The notes under the pieces were generated by a model. That model saw nothing but the letters and a program-made list of their open reading frames with translations. It was not told where the DNA came from and searched no databases. From JBFWUW01 sp050247075 (GTDB taxonomy: Bacteria; Planctomycetota; Planctomycetia; Pirellulales; JBFWUW01), in assembly GCA_050247075.1 (NCBI GenBank), contig JBFWUW010000001.1, positions 62,001 through 126,000 on the forward strand: DNA of 64,000 bases, in the 5' to 3' direction. The position numbers and the translations under genes were made by a program. The stretch's first letter is position 1; every line of letters starts with the position of its first letter. Positions 9,501 through 17,189 of the stretch are shown one piece after another.

Positions 9501-10356
9501 ACCCGAGCGCCGCCATGTGGTGGCGATGGGTTTGGCGCAATCGCCCGGCGGCGAGAATTGGCCGCTCCTGTTGCGTTCTCTGCCGATCGTCGAGAACCGG
9601 GGCATCCCCGAGGTTTTAGTCAATCTGGCCAAGGTCGATCTCAAGCCCGACAACCCCGAGCCAATCCGGCAGGTCATTCTGGCGGGACTAAAACTCAAAG
9701 AGAAAGAGATGCCGATCGCCATCAAACTGTTGAAGAAGTGGACGGGTGCCGTGGTTGATTTTCCCACGCCCAGTGAAACGCCGCTCACACCTTGGCAAAG
9801 GTGGTTCTCCGAGGAATATCCCGACGCGTTGGAAGCGAAGCTTCCAGAGGATACGGCTGACTCGCGCTGGACGCAGGCGGAACTGACCAAGTACCTAATT
9901 GGCAAAGATGCCTTGGCGGGCAACGCCGTAAACGGCGCCAAGATGTTTGAGAAAGCCCAGTGCGCCAAGTGCCACAAGTTTGGCGGCAAAGGGGAAGGGG
10001 CCGGTCCCGACCTGACCACCATCAGCCGCCGCTTTCAGACTAAGGAGATCCTGGAATCGGTGCTGTTCCCCTCGCAGGTTGTCTCGGACCAGTACGCCAC
10101 GAAGTCGGTGGAGACCACCAAGGGAGAAACGATCGTGGGCCTGGTCTCGCCCGCCGGTGCCGATGCGATCGTTGTGCTGCAATCGAACGCCGAGAAAGTC
10201 ACGATCGCCAAGGAAGACATCAGCGAAATCATGCCGATCAAGAAATCGGCCATGCCGGAAGGGCTGTTCAATAGCCTGACCGTCGAGGAGATAGCCGACC
10301 TTTTCGAGTATCTGCAATCGACACCCTCGTCAGACACAGCGCGGCGGACGAGGTAG
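6574..10356 (+). CDS. Secreted PVC-type haem-binding protein with propeller, HEAT repeats and cytochrome c domain
   Basis: A 1260-residue multidomain protein of a type abundant in planctomycetes. Residues 1-21 are a Sec signal peptide ending at QSA. Residues 25-160 look like a jelly-roll sugar-binding module (EWIWSPEQADG, then CDDRYELFVNGRQAG). Residues 200-560 form a sugar-dehydrogenase-like beta-propeller (HGPHGLVLGPDGLLYIMVGN). Residues 610-850 are HEAT-like helical repeats. The C-terminus carries a c-type haem site CAKCH (Cys1130, Cys1133, His1134), followed by GAGPDLTTISRRF and the PVC haem-binding extension. By domain content it may oxidise or bind a carbohydrate in the periplasm; this is not proven. 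A GAAAGGGAG ribosome binding site precedes the ATG. The gene is monocistronic. Confidence 0.85.
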   Translation: MKTPMLALVAMFVLAGVTQSAEVRKAAKSRSSGEAEWIWSPEQADGKVSPASACWFRKSFEITNPEEGSVIVACDDRYELFVNGRQAGAGQDWRTMDTYDISELLVSGRNVVSIKGENIRGTTAGLVARVTVKRAGDTTVAHSTDATWKTSLVEEPGWQRITFNDAKWAAAHSFGEFGSTAPWDNEVTASNGSGGRFLLPKQFRVERIVQPDEAGALISMAFNEWGDILASRENGPLVIIRDEDQDSVPETLSVYCDKVKNCHGILPLNGNVFVVGTGPEGAGVYRLSDSDQNGDVDDVKKILAFKGEIGEHGPHGLVLGPDGLLYIMVGNFTHVETGVSPTSPLKDYYEGDLVQPRYEDAGGHDVGIKAPGGTVIRTDLEGSFAEMYCCGLRNAFDLAFNRDGELFTYDSDMEWDFGLPWYRPVRLNHLIPGSESGWRSGWAKWPDYYLDNLPAVMDTGRGSPTGMIFYNHTKFPKRYQGCLFAADWSQGRIVALRFEQAGGSYVCGGEAFLQGRPLNVTDVAVGPDGWLYFTTGGRDTEGGVYRVIYSGKLPQEIEPEGILRAVRQPQFESAWAREAIATIKEELGIEWAPDLLRVASDASGLPEDRTRALDMMQLFGPSPKVPMLVKLASDTSPPVRAKAVELLGMHVDTANGEELTALLGDKDPLVRRKACEALVRAGMDAPVEKILPILADEDRFVAWAARRALEASPPSQWREQVLAAKKPRAFLNGAVALLTVDPTPEDARAILSRCGELMQGYLDDEAFLDLLRVMQLAYYRGELPADALPEINTMVAEEYPSLEPRINRELIRLLANMKDTSATDRLLEELRGKSALPERLHLALYSRFLAANWTMQQKMELLRFYETARTTEGAGYSYSLYVANFTKDVVADLNEEEQTEVLNQALKMPTAALNVLSRLPEKPTPEVLNYLIEIDRRLKALDTEASKQLQIGIVAILGASKHRDAMTYLRELFETQPERRHVVAMGLAQSPGGENWPLLLRSLPIVENRGIPEVLVNLAKVDLKPDNPEPIRQVILAGLKLKEKEMPIAIKLLKKWTGAVVDFPTPSETPLTPWQRWFSEEYPDALEAKLPEDTADSRWTQAELTKYLIGKDALAGNAVNGAKMFEKAQCAKCHKFGGKGEGAGPDLTTISRRFQTKEILESVLFPSQVVSDQYATKSVETTKGETIVGLVSPAGADAIVVLQSNAEKVTIAKEDISEIMPIKKSAMPEGLFNSLTVEEIADLFEYLQSTPSSDTARRTR

Positions 10357-10368
10357 CGGCCACGCAAC

Positions 10369-10484
10369 CGCAAAGTTGCTGCATTGCCGGCTTGAAACGC
10401 GAGTGGCTTCCCAATCCGCGCGGTTGTTTCGCATGGACCACTGAACGCGCCGCCAGCGGACAAGGCAAGAGCCATGTTGCTAGG
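10369..10484. repeat. Dispersed intergenic repeat, copy 1
   Basis: The stretch starts CCGCAAAGTTGCTGC, continues GCCGGCTTGA, and ends near CCAGCGG and GAGCCATGTTGCT. The same landmarks, in the same order and at nearly the same spacing, occur at 26681-26800. The middle part is less conserved. No coding capacity was seen. Confidence 0.45.
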
Positions 10485-11562
10485 TCGCCGCCACGGCTTG
10501 CTGCCAGCGGTCGACGTTCGCGGAATGGATATCGCGCAAGATGCTGGGTACGTCGTGGGTTAATCGCCAACCGGGGTAGTGCGATTGGAACTTATCCAGC
10601 CCGCTGATCCACCAGACGTGGTCTCCCGTGCGGTTGGCCTCGGTGTACGTCCAACTCAACGGGTTGCCCGATATTTCCTGGCAGAGTGAGATGGCTTCCA
10701 GCATCGAGCAGTTGCTCTGCCGCCCGCCGCCGATGTTGTAGACTTCGCCGCCGCGCGGCGCGCGAAAGAACTGGTCGAAGGCGGCGATCAAATCGGCGCT
10801 GTGGATGTTGTCGCGCACCTGTTTGCCGCCGTAGCCAAACACCGTGTACGGCGTGCCAGTCACCGCGCACTTCATCAAATAGGCTAGGAATCCATGCAAC
10901 TGCGCGCCGGAATGATTGGGGCCGGTCAGGCAGCCGCCGCGGAAGACGCCCGTGGCCATCTCAAAATATCGCCCGTACTCTTGCACCAGCACATCGGCCG
11001 CCACCTTCGAGGCACCAAACAGACTGTGCAACGTCTGGTCGATCGACATGTCCTCGCGCACGCCGCCGGCGTACCGATGAGCCGGGTCGATCTCCCAGCG
11101 GGATTCTTGTTCGATCAGGGGCAGCCGGTTGGGTGTATCGCCGTAGACCTTGTTGGTTGAGGTGAAGATAAATACCGCCCGCGGCGCCGACTGCCGAGTG
11201 GCTTCCAGCAGATTGAGCGTCCCCAGGGCATTGACCGAGAAGTCTGTCTTGGGCTGGCGGGCCGCCCAATCGTGCGAAGGCTGCGCCGCGGTATGCACCA
11301 CCAGCGAGATATCGCCGCCATATGTATTGAATAGCGGATCGATAAGCGAGTCGTCGCGGATGTCGCCATCGACGTGGGTATATCGGCTGCCCAGTTCCTG
11401 CTGCAACCGCCGCCGCTGGCCCAACGAAGAAGCCTCATCGCCAAAGAAGACCCGCCGCATGTCGTTGTCGATCCCCACGACATGCAGGCCTTGTTCGGCA
11501 AAGTGGCGGGCAGCCTCGGAACCGATCAGCCCCGACGAGCCCGCGATGACGGCAACGCTCAT
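10480..11562 (-). CDS. NAD-dependent epimerase, CDP-paratose 2-epimerase-like
   Basis: A 360-residue extended SDR nucleotide-sugar epimerase. The NAD site is VAVIAGSSGLIGSEAARHF at the N-terminus, with the acid DGDIRD near residue 68. The segment VHTAAQPSHDWAARQPKTDF is characteristic of CDP-paratose (tyvelose) 2-epimerases. TSTNKVYGD supplies the Ser/Thr region. The catalytic Tyr is not in a textbook YxxxK, but SKVAADVLVQEYGRYF follows. The protein probably makes a dideoxy- or other modified sugar nucleotide for the exopolysaccharide. It is the last gene of the locus. Its ATG overlaps the stop of the glycosyltransferase gene by 4 bp (ATGA). Confidence 0.8.
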   Translation of the reverse strand: MSVAVIAGSSGLIGSEAARHFAEQGLHVVGIDNDMRRVFFGDEASSLGQRRRLQQELGSRYTHVDGDIRDDSLIDPLFNTYGGDISLVVHTAAQPSHDWAARQPKTDFSVNALGTLNLLEATRQSAPRAVFIFTSTNKVYGDTPNRLPLIEQESRWEIDPAHRYAGGVREDMSIDQTLHSLFGASKVAADVLVQEYGRYFEMATGVFRGGCLTGPNHSGAQLHGFLAYLMKCAVTGTPYTVFGYGGKQVRDNIHSADLIAAFDQFFRAPRGGEVYNIGGGRQSNCSMLEAISLCQEISGNPLSWTYTEANRTGDHVWWISGLDKFQSHYPGWRLTHDVPSILRDIHSANVDRWQQAVAAT

Positions 11563-12584
11563 GCTCTGTGCTCGCTGGTTTGCAGTTTTCCACCTTTGCT
11601 GGCCGCGGGTCGCTTGGCTGCCGGCGGTTTCGTCGGACGCAAGGTGTCTTCCGGAACCGCCATCCGCACGCCCATGGCGCGGAATAGATCAACACCCAGA
11701 CGCTTCCACTTTCGCAATTGCAAGGCAAATCCTCCAACCGCCGCCAAGCAGCGCAACCGGTCGACCGTGCCGCCCGGTGATCGCCAAGCCACCCCCAACT
11801 GGCCTAGCAGGCAGCGCAGTTGCCGTGGCGGGCGCAGACGCGAGGCGGACTTGCCCGCGATCCATTGCTCTTGGCCGTGCTGCGAGGGGATCCACGATGA
11901 CTGAGCCGCATGCCAGCGCATGTAGAATAGCGCATCGGGAATGGCCAGCCAGCGTCCTTGCAGTGACAACTCCGCCAGAAAGACCTTGTCCGCGCCAAAA
12001 TAGGGCCGGTGCAGGCCGGTTTGTAACATCGCCTTGCGCCGCGCGACTCCGTAGATGTCCAGGCTGGCCCCTTGGCTAAACAGCACCTCGCGAAAGCGCT
12101 TGTGCGTGCGCTGCTGGTCGGCCACCTTGGCCAACGCCGACAATTTGCCGCTGGTTGTGTGCGGTTGACCGTGCGGCAACGCGATGGATTGCCCCTCGGC
12201 GTCGATCTCCAGCCGCTCGCTGTGACACCAGGCGGCATCCGGATGGGCATCGAGCAATGCCACGCAGCGGTCGACAAAATCGGTCGAGCACAAATCATCA
12301 TGCGCGGCCCACTTGAAGTACTCGCCGCGAGAAAGTTCAAACGCGCGGTTGAAGTTCCAGGCCGCGCCGCCATTTCGTTCGGCGCGATGGTATCTTACCC
12401 GACCATCGCGAACCGCGTACTCCTGGCAGATCTGTTGCGTGGAATCGGTCGAGGCATTGTCGGAGATGACAATTTCCAAGTCGCGATAGGTCTGCCCTAA
12501 CAAACAGTCCAGGCAGGTCCGCAGGTAGTTTTCCGCATTGTAGACCGGCAAGCCGATGCTAACGCGGGGCGCGGGCTGATTCAT
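11559..12584 (-). CDS. Family 2 glycosyltransferase
   Basis: A 341-residue GT-A glycosyltransferase. The N-terminus has VSIGLPVYNAENYLRTCLDCLLGQ, then DLEIVISDNASTDSTQQIC, typical of GT2. The metal-binding site appears as KWAAHDDLCS near residue 100, and a second acidic segment follows. The C-terminal 60 residues are basic and Pro/Lys-rich, with no membrane segment, so the enzyme is probably cytoplasmic or peripheral. The start is ATG 12584; the GTG-like extension to 12602 is unlikely. It overlaps the following epimerase gene by 4 bp. It probably adds one sugar to the lipid-linked exopolysaccharide repeat unit. Confidence 0.9.
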   Translation of the reverse strand: MNQPAPRVSIGLPVYNAENYLRTCLDCLLGQTYRDLEIVISDNASTDSTQQICQEYAVRDGRVRYHRAERNGGAAWNFNRAFELSRGEYFKWAAHDDLCSTDFVDRCVALLDAHPDAAWCHSERLEIDAEGQSIALPHGQPHTTSGKLSALAKVADQQRTHKRFREVLFSQGASLDIYGVARRKAMLQTGLHRPYFGADKVFLAELSLQGRWLAIPDALFYMRWHAAQSSWIPSQHGQEQWIAGKSASRLRPPRQLRCLLGQLGVAWRSPGGTVDRLRCLAAVGGFALQLRKWKRLGVDLFRAMGVRMAVPEDTLRPTKPPAAKRPAASKGGKLQTSEHRA

Positions 12585-12684
12585 GGGGCACACCCAGAAC
12601 ATGGTTGGCGACGATGGTGGTTCGTCGCGAGAGTTTCTTTCGGAACGCGGATGTCGCCGTGGGGAGAAGTCTCCTGCAAGGGTG

Positions 12685-12709
12685 ATCGGCGATGGAATCG
12701 CCTCCTACG
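12685..12709 (-). repeat. GGCGAT hairpin repeat, copy A
   Basis: ATCGGCGATGGAATCGCC followed by TCCTACG. The 6-bp arms GGCGAT and ATCGCC flank a 3-nt loop. It lies in the 129-bp gap between the GDP-mannose-epimerase-like gene and the GT2 gene. Other copies are at 18575, 23547, 23572, 23616, 24943 and 25067. Confidence 0.7.
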
Positions 12710-12713
12710 TTTG

Positions 12714-13706
12714 CTAACGCGCCGCCGCGGGCTGCGCGGCCATGTATTCGTCGTAAATCCAGCGGTAGGTCCGTTCCATACCGTCGCGCAGGCGAATGGA
12801 GGGTTCCCAGCCCAGATACTTCTGGATCAAGGTGTTGTCGCTGTTGCGGCCATTAACCCCCTTGGGAGCGTCCAGCTTGTATTTCCGCTTGAGCTTGACG
12901 CCCGCGATCTCCTCGACGATATCGACCAGACCGTTGATGGTGGTCAGTTCCGACGAACCGAGATTGATCGGCTCCAAGATGTCGCCATGCGTGATCTGGT
13001 CGATGCCGTGGATGCAATCGTCGATATACATGAAGCTGCGGGTCTGTTGGCCATCGCCCCAGATTTCGATCTCGTGGTTGCCCGTGGCCACGGCATGGAT
13101 CACCTTGCGAATCACCGCGGCGGGGGCTTTTTCGCGGCCGCCATCCCAAGTGCCGAAAGGCCCGTACACGTTATGAAAACGGGCCACGCGGGCCGCCAAG
13201 CCATAGTCCTCGCGGAAATGGCGGCACATTCTCTCGGAGAACAGTTTCTCCCAACCGTAGCCATCTTCCGGCATGGCCGGGTAGGCGTCTTCCTCCTTGA
13301 GTGGCGTGACGTTGGCATCGCGCTGTTTGTCGGCGTTGTAGACGCAGGCGCTGCTGGCGTAAAAGAAACGCCGCGTGCCGGCATCGCGGGCCGCCAATAA
13401 CAGGTGGGTGTTGATCAACACGGACAACATGCACAGCGCTTTGTTGTTCTCGATAAAGCCCATGCCCCCCATGTCCGCCGCCAGATTGTAGACCACGTCG
13501 GCATCCTCGCAGGCGGCACGGCAAGCGTGCTCTTCCTTCAAGTCGGCGACCACGTTCTCCACGTCGTCGTAGACCTGATACCACTCTTCAACCGGTTTGA
13601 TATCGACCGAGCGGATGCGGGTGAAGCCGCGCTGACGGAGGCTGCCAACCAAATGGCCGCCAATAAACCCGCCGCCGCCAGCTACTAAAATCAATTGATC
13701 CGACAT
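12714..13706 (-). CDS. NAD-dependent epimerase, GDP-mannose 3,5-epimerase-like
   Basis: A 330-residue extended SDR. The NAD site is LILVAGGGGFIGGHLVGSL at residues 4-22, followed by VVYNLAADMGGMGFIENNK, which is the signature of GDP-D-mannose 3',5'-epimerases. SSACVYNAD is the catalytic Ser region and YGWEKLFSERM is the YxxxK motif. RVARFHNVYGPFGTWDGGREKAPAA follows as in that family. It would turn GDP-mannose into GDP-L-galactose or GDP-gulose. The start is ATG 13706; the frame extends to 13946, but those 80 residues are not protein-like. It lies in the exopolysaccharide locus and probably supplies a sugar donor. Confidence 0.88.
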   Translation of the reverse strand: MSDQLILVAGGGGFIGGHLVGSLRQRGFTRIRSVDIKPVEEWYQVYDDVENVVADLKEEHACRAACEDADVVYNLAADMGGMGFIENNKALCMLSVLINTHLLLAARDAGTRRFFYASSACVYNADKQRDANVTPLKEEDAYPAMPEDGYGWEKLFSERMCRHFREDYGLAARVARFHNVYGPFGTWDGGREKAPAAVIRKVIHAVATGNHEIEIWGDGQQTRSFMYIDDCIHGIDQITHGDILEPINLGSSELTTINGLVDIVEEIAGVKLKRKYKLDAPKGVNGRNSDNTLIQKYLGWEPSIRLRDGMERTYRWIYDEYMAAQPAAAR

Positions 13707-13807
13707 GGAATTGCTTCTCCGCTGAAAGTGTCGCCGAAAGTCCGGCGTGAAATGGCGATTATTGCCCGCTAATTCCAGACTAATTCGAGTTGATAGCTTG
13801 TCAGCCC

Positions 13808-14656
13808 TTATTTTCCGATGTTTTCCGCCGGACCCGCAAACGCATTGCGTACTCGTTGCGCGAACAGCCGGGTTACAAACTGCGTGTTGGTCACCAAATA
13901 GCGCTTCCATAGCCGGCGTGGCTCTTGCCACAGCCGGAACAGCCATTCCAGCCCGCGTTGCTGCATCCAGGCTGGCGCGGTCTGCTTTTCACCCGCGTGA
14001 AAATCAAAGGCCGCTCCCACGCAAAGCTGGATCGAACGGATCCGATCGCGATGCTCTGCCGCGAAAATGTCCTGTTTGGGACAACCCAGTCCAATGAACA
14101 CCAGGCCCGCGCCGCTGTCGTTGATGCGTTGCACCACCGCTTCGTCCTCTTCCGCCGTCAACTCTCGAAAGGGCGGCGATTCAGCACCGGCAATGACCAA
14201 GCCTGGGCAGGCCTGCCTTAGGTTCTCGCTGAGCCGTTCCACTACCCGCGGGCTGCCGCCGTAAAGGTAGATAGAGACCCCACGTTGGGCGGCGGCACGG
14301 CACAGCCTCATGGTCAGTTCAGGCCCGTAGACGCGCTCGCTGAGTCCAGCGCCGTAGAGCCAGTTGAGCGCCCACCGCACCGGTTGGCCGTCGGGGGTGA
14401 TCATGTCGAACCGGTTGACCCGCTCGCGTAGCTTGGCATCGCCGCCGCAGGTCACCACGGCATGCACGGCATGGCACGAAACGACTCCCGATTCTCGCCG
14501 CTCGGCGGCATGCAGGATGGTTTGCACGGCATCTTCGTAGGTCGTCGGCGTCACGCCGATCCCGATGACGTTGAGCCGGGCCGGCCAACCGTGGGTGCCG
14601 AGTTGTTTCTCGGCATTGGGCGGGGCGCTGGCGGCATCAATCGTGGAAGCAGGCAT
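13808..14656 (-). CDS. WecG/TagA/CpsF family glycosyltransferase
   Basis: A 282-residue GT26 glycosyltransferase. Members transfer ManNAc, ManNAcA or glucose to a lipid-linked sugar in teichoic acid, enterobacterial common antigen or capsule synthesis. Hallmarks are FDMITPDGQPVRWALNW with the proposed catalytic Asp, YGPELTMRLCRAAAQRGVSIYLYGG, and LVFIGLGCPKQDIFAAEHR, then VGAAFDFHAGEK and QRGLEWLFRLWQEPRRLWKRY at the end. The ATG at 14656 shares one base with the stop of the upstream GT4 gene (TGATG), so the two are translationally coupled. It probably adds the second sugar of the repeat unit. Confidence 0.93.
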   Translation of the reverse strand: MPASTIDAASAPPNAEKQLGTHGWPARLNVIGIGVTPTTYEDAVQTILHAAERRESGVVSCHAVHAVVTCGGDAKLRERVNRFDMITPDGQPVRWALNWLYGAGLSERVYGPELTMRLCRAAAQRGVSIYLYGGSPRVVERLSENLRQACPGLVIAGAESPPFRELTAEEDEAVVQRINDSGAGLVFIGLGCPKQDIFAAEHRDRIRSIQLCVGAAFDFHAGEKQTAPAWMQQRGLEWLFRLWQEPRRLWKRYLVTNTQFVTRLFAQRVRNAFAGPAENIGK

Positions 14657-15870
14657 CAGACTTCTCCAAGACTAACAGGCGCTGGTTTATTGCTACCCAA
14701 GGCGGCCCGGCTTTCGACCGCCTGGAGATAGATTTCCAATAGTTGTTCGTGGTTGCGTTCGGCGGTGTAATGCAGATCGAATTCTTGCCTGGCGGCCGTT
14801 CTTAGCGGGGCAAGCATGGCCGGGTCGCTCTGCACTCGGATGGCTTGTTCGGCCAAAGCGGTGGCGTTGCCGGCCTCAAAAAGCAGGCCCGTGCGTCCGT
14901 GTCCAATCAGTTCCTCGAAGGCACCCAACCGCGATGCAATCACCGGCGTGCCGACGGAAAAACCCTCGACCAGTGTCTTGGGGAAGCCCTCAAACCAGAT
15001 CGACGGCATCACCAGGCAGGCCGCCGACTGCATGAGCGATTCGACCTGAGTGGAGGGGACGGCCCCCAGCCACTTCACGTTGGTACGCTCGGCGGCCAAG
15101 GCTTGCACCTGGCTGGCCAGCGGCCCATCGCCGGCGATCACCAACGGCAGGTTGACATCGGGCCTGCGCCAGGCTGCGGCCAGGATGTCGATTCCTTTCT
15201 CGGCGGACAGCCGTCCCACATACAAGGCATATCCGCCGCTGCCGTCGCCCACGGCTGGGTCACCGGTCACGAAATTTGGCTTCACGGAAATACGGTCGGC
15301 CGGCAAACCGCCGCGGGCAAACCAGCCGGCGGCCATGTGCGTCAGAGCGATGTAGCGGTCAACGTCTTGGCGGTAGGTTCCGCGCAGCCGGTTGAACGCC
15401 GACATTCCAGACACCACCGTTGAGGCGGCCAGGCTGTCGCGATAGCAGCGATGGATGATGGCCGGGGCCGCTATCGTCCGGCCGACACATTCCGTGCAGA
15501 CGCGTCCGTTGCGCTGCAAGGTAGCCTTGGGGCAGATAAGCCGGAAGTTGTGCAATGTCTGTACGGTTGCCGCCCCCGCCGCCCGGGCCGCTCCCCAAAC
15601 GGCTGGCGACATTAACGGAAACGTATTATGGAAATGGACGACATCGAAGCGCTCGCGGCGCACGAGCTCGCTTATTTGCCGGGCGAATTGGCGGTTCCAC
15701 ACGGTTTGGCCCGCCACCGCCAGCTTGGAGCGCGACTCGATCTCGTCGTTATGCACGGTAAAGGTGCGCACGTCGTGTCCGTGCGATTTTAGCAGCGACG
15801 TCTCATCGGCAAAGACACGGTCTTCGCCCCCTGGCTGCTGGTAGAAGTTATGGCAGAGCAGAATCTTCAT
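14656..15870 (-). CDS. Family 4 glycosyltransferase
   Basis: A 404-residue GT-B glycosyltransferase. The N-terminal domain starts MKILLCHNFYQQPGGEDRVF, then has RFDVVHFHNTFPLMSPAVWGA. A Cys-rich segment, VCTECVGRTIAAPAIIHRCY, is common in this subgroup. The C-terminal domain has YVGRLSAEKGIDILAAAW and the donor-site motif MPSIWFEGFPKTLVEGFSVG with the EX7E acids. The ATG at 15870 overlaps the stop of the polymerase gene by 4 bp. The enzyme probably acts in the cytoplasm on the undecaprenyl-linked repeat unit. Confidence 0.93.
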   Translation of the reverse strand: MKILLCHNFYQQPGGEDRVFADETSLLKSHGHDVRTFTVHNDEIESRSKLAVAGQTVWNRQFARQISELVRRERFDVVHFHNTFPLMSPAVWGAARAAGAATVQTLHNFRLICPKATLQRNGRVCTECVGRTIAAPAIIHRCYRDSLAASTVVSGMSAFNRLRGTYRQDVDRYIALTHMAAGWFARGGLPADRISVKPNFVTGDPAVGDGSGGYALYVGRLSAEKGIDILAAAWRRPDVNLPLVIAGDGPLASQVQALAAERTNVKWLGAVPSTQVESLMQSAACLVMPSIWFEGFPKTLVEGFSVGTPVIASRLGAFEELIGHGRTGLLFEAGNATALAEQAIRVQSDPAMLAPLRTAARQEFDLHYTAERNHEQLLEIYLQAVESRAALGSNKPAPVSLGEV

Positions 15871-17189
15871 GCCTGGCCTCCCTGGCACTGGCGTGCCCAA
15901 TGGGATGCCAGCGAGATGCGGCCCGGTGCCGCCCGGTCAACGGGATCCTGGTCTTGGCGGGCGGACTCGGGCCTGGCGCGTTCGGCATGGGCCACGCCGA
16001 ACGCCCCACCCAGTAAGACAAACAGAGGATTGGTGAACTGCAAGTTGTAGCCCAAGGTGTTATCGGTCAGGGAAGTCAACAACAGGGCTAACAGCCCCAG
16101 GTAAGCGCCGGCGAACGCTTGCTGGAGGCGGCCGTCGCTGTTGGCGATGGCAATCTTCAGCCTCCAGACTTGCCAGAACGCCGCGAATAGAAGGCACATC
16201 AGCCCCAGCGCTCCCGTTTCAAAGAAGACCCGTAGATAGTCGTTATGGCACTGATGCATCAAGGGCCAAACCTGCGGCACATATTCATAGGCAGTGCCGG
16301 TTCCCCAACCCAGCACCGGGCTTTGGCTGGCTTTCTCCAGCAAGAAGGGCCAGGCATCGAGCCGGCCAAAGTCGAGCATTTCTCCGTTGGCCACGTCGCT
16401 GAGCGTGCCCGATCCCGTATGAAAAAACCTCTCCTGAAAGATCGGCGAGTAAAACAACACCACGCCCACCACCGCGATGGAGGCCACGGCCAACGGCCGC
16501 AGCCAGACGCGGTGAAACAATGGATGCAGAATCGGTACGGCCAACAGGGCGGCGGTGGCCATGCGGCTGCCCGTGACAAAGGTCACCAGCAGGCACAACG
16601 CCCAGCCCGCCAGCCCGGCGGCTTTATCCTTGGGAAAAAGGGCGATTAGCGAACAGCCGAACAACGTGGCCGACAGGGCAGCGGCGCGGTTGCCTTGGTC
16701 CTTGACTCCCAGCAACCCAGAGGCATCGACTGGTACACTAATCAACAACACGATAGAGGCGGCGGCAAAACTGGCGAAAAGGGCGTTCAGTTGCCAACGT
16801 TGCCGAATCACCGACGATGCCAGCAACCCCACCATCAACGGCATGGTTAGTTGAACTGCCTCTTGCAAATTGTGAGGACCGATTCCTTCTCCCCAAACAA
16901 GCGAAGCCCAAACGAGCAGGGCCCAGGGCACCCAGCCCGCGATCGGCATGGTGAACCCGATCTGTTTGTCCAGTGCCATGCGCCCCAGCAGCAATAAAAT
17001 GCCGGCCGCCAGGTAACCGCTCCAGACGAAGCCTGAAAGTTGAGAACCGCCCAGTGTCAGGCCGTCGGTCAAGGCCCCCACTCCAGCGCCCAATGGTACA
17101 CAGCATAAGTACAACATGGAGGCCGTCATCTTGCCGGACGCGCGTTTCCTACAGGCCGCTGGCGGCGAGGCGATCGTTACGCTGCTCAT
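15867..17189 (-). CDS. O-antigen polymerase/ligase family protein (Wzy-like)
   Basis: A 440-residue polytopic membrane protein with about ten to twelve hydrophobic segments. The large periplasmic loop contains SPVLGWGTGTAYEYVPQVWP and then MHQCHNDYLRVFFETGALGL; the H-N-x-Y/L pattern with nearby Trp/Gly is typical of the Wzy/WaaL superfamily. In this locus it most likely polymerises flipped repeat units at the periplasmic face. The start is ATG 17189, which overlaps the flippase stop by 4 bp; the frame upstream to 17285 is not protein-like. Ligase activity cannot be excluded from the sequence alone. Confidence 0.88.
   Translation of the reverse strand: MSSVTIASPPAACRKRASGKMTASMLYLCCVPLGAGVGALTDGLTLGGSQLSGFVWSGYLAAGILLLLGRMALDKQIGFTMPIAGWVPWALLVWASLVWGEGIGPHNLQEAVQLTMPLMVGLLASSVIRQRWQLNALFASFAAASIVLLISVPVDASGLLGVKDQGNRAAALSATLFGCSLIALFPKDKAAGLAGWALCLLVTFVTGSRMATAALLAVPILHPLFHRVWLRPLAVASIAVVGVVLFYSPIFQERFFHTGSGTLSDVANGEMLDFGRLDAWPFLLEKASQSPVLGWGTGTAYEYVPQVWPLMHQCHNDYLRVFFETGALGLMCLLFAAFWQVWRLKIAIANSDGRLQQAFAGAYLGLLALLLTSLTDNTLGYNLQFTNPLFVLLGGAFGVAHAERARPESARQDQDPVDRAAPGRISLASHWARQCQGGQA

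Noticed and set aside
13707..13946. 80-residue extension of the GDP-mannose-epimerase-like frame
   Set aside because: Composition is not protein-like, and the NAD-binding strand starts directly after the ATG at 13706, as in the family.
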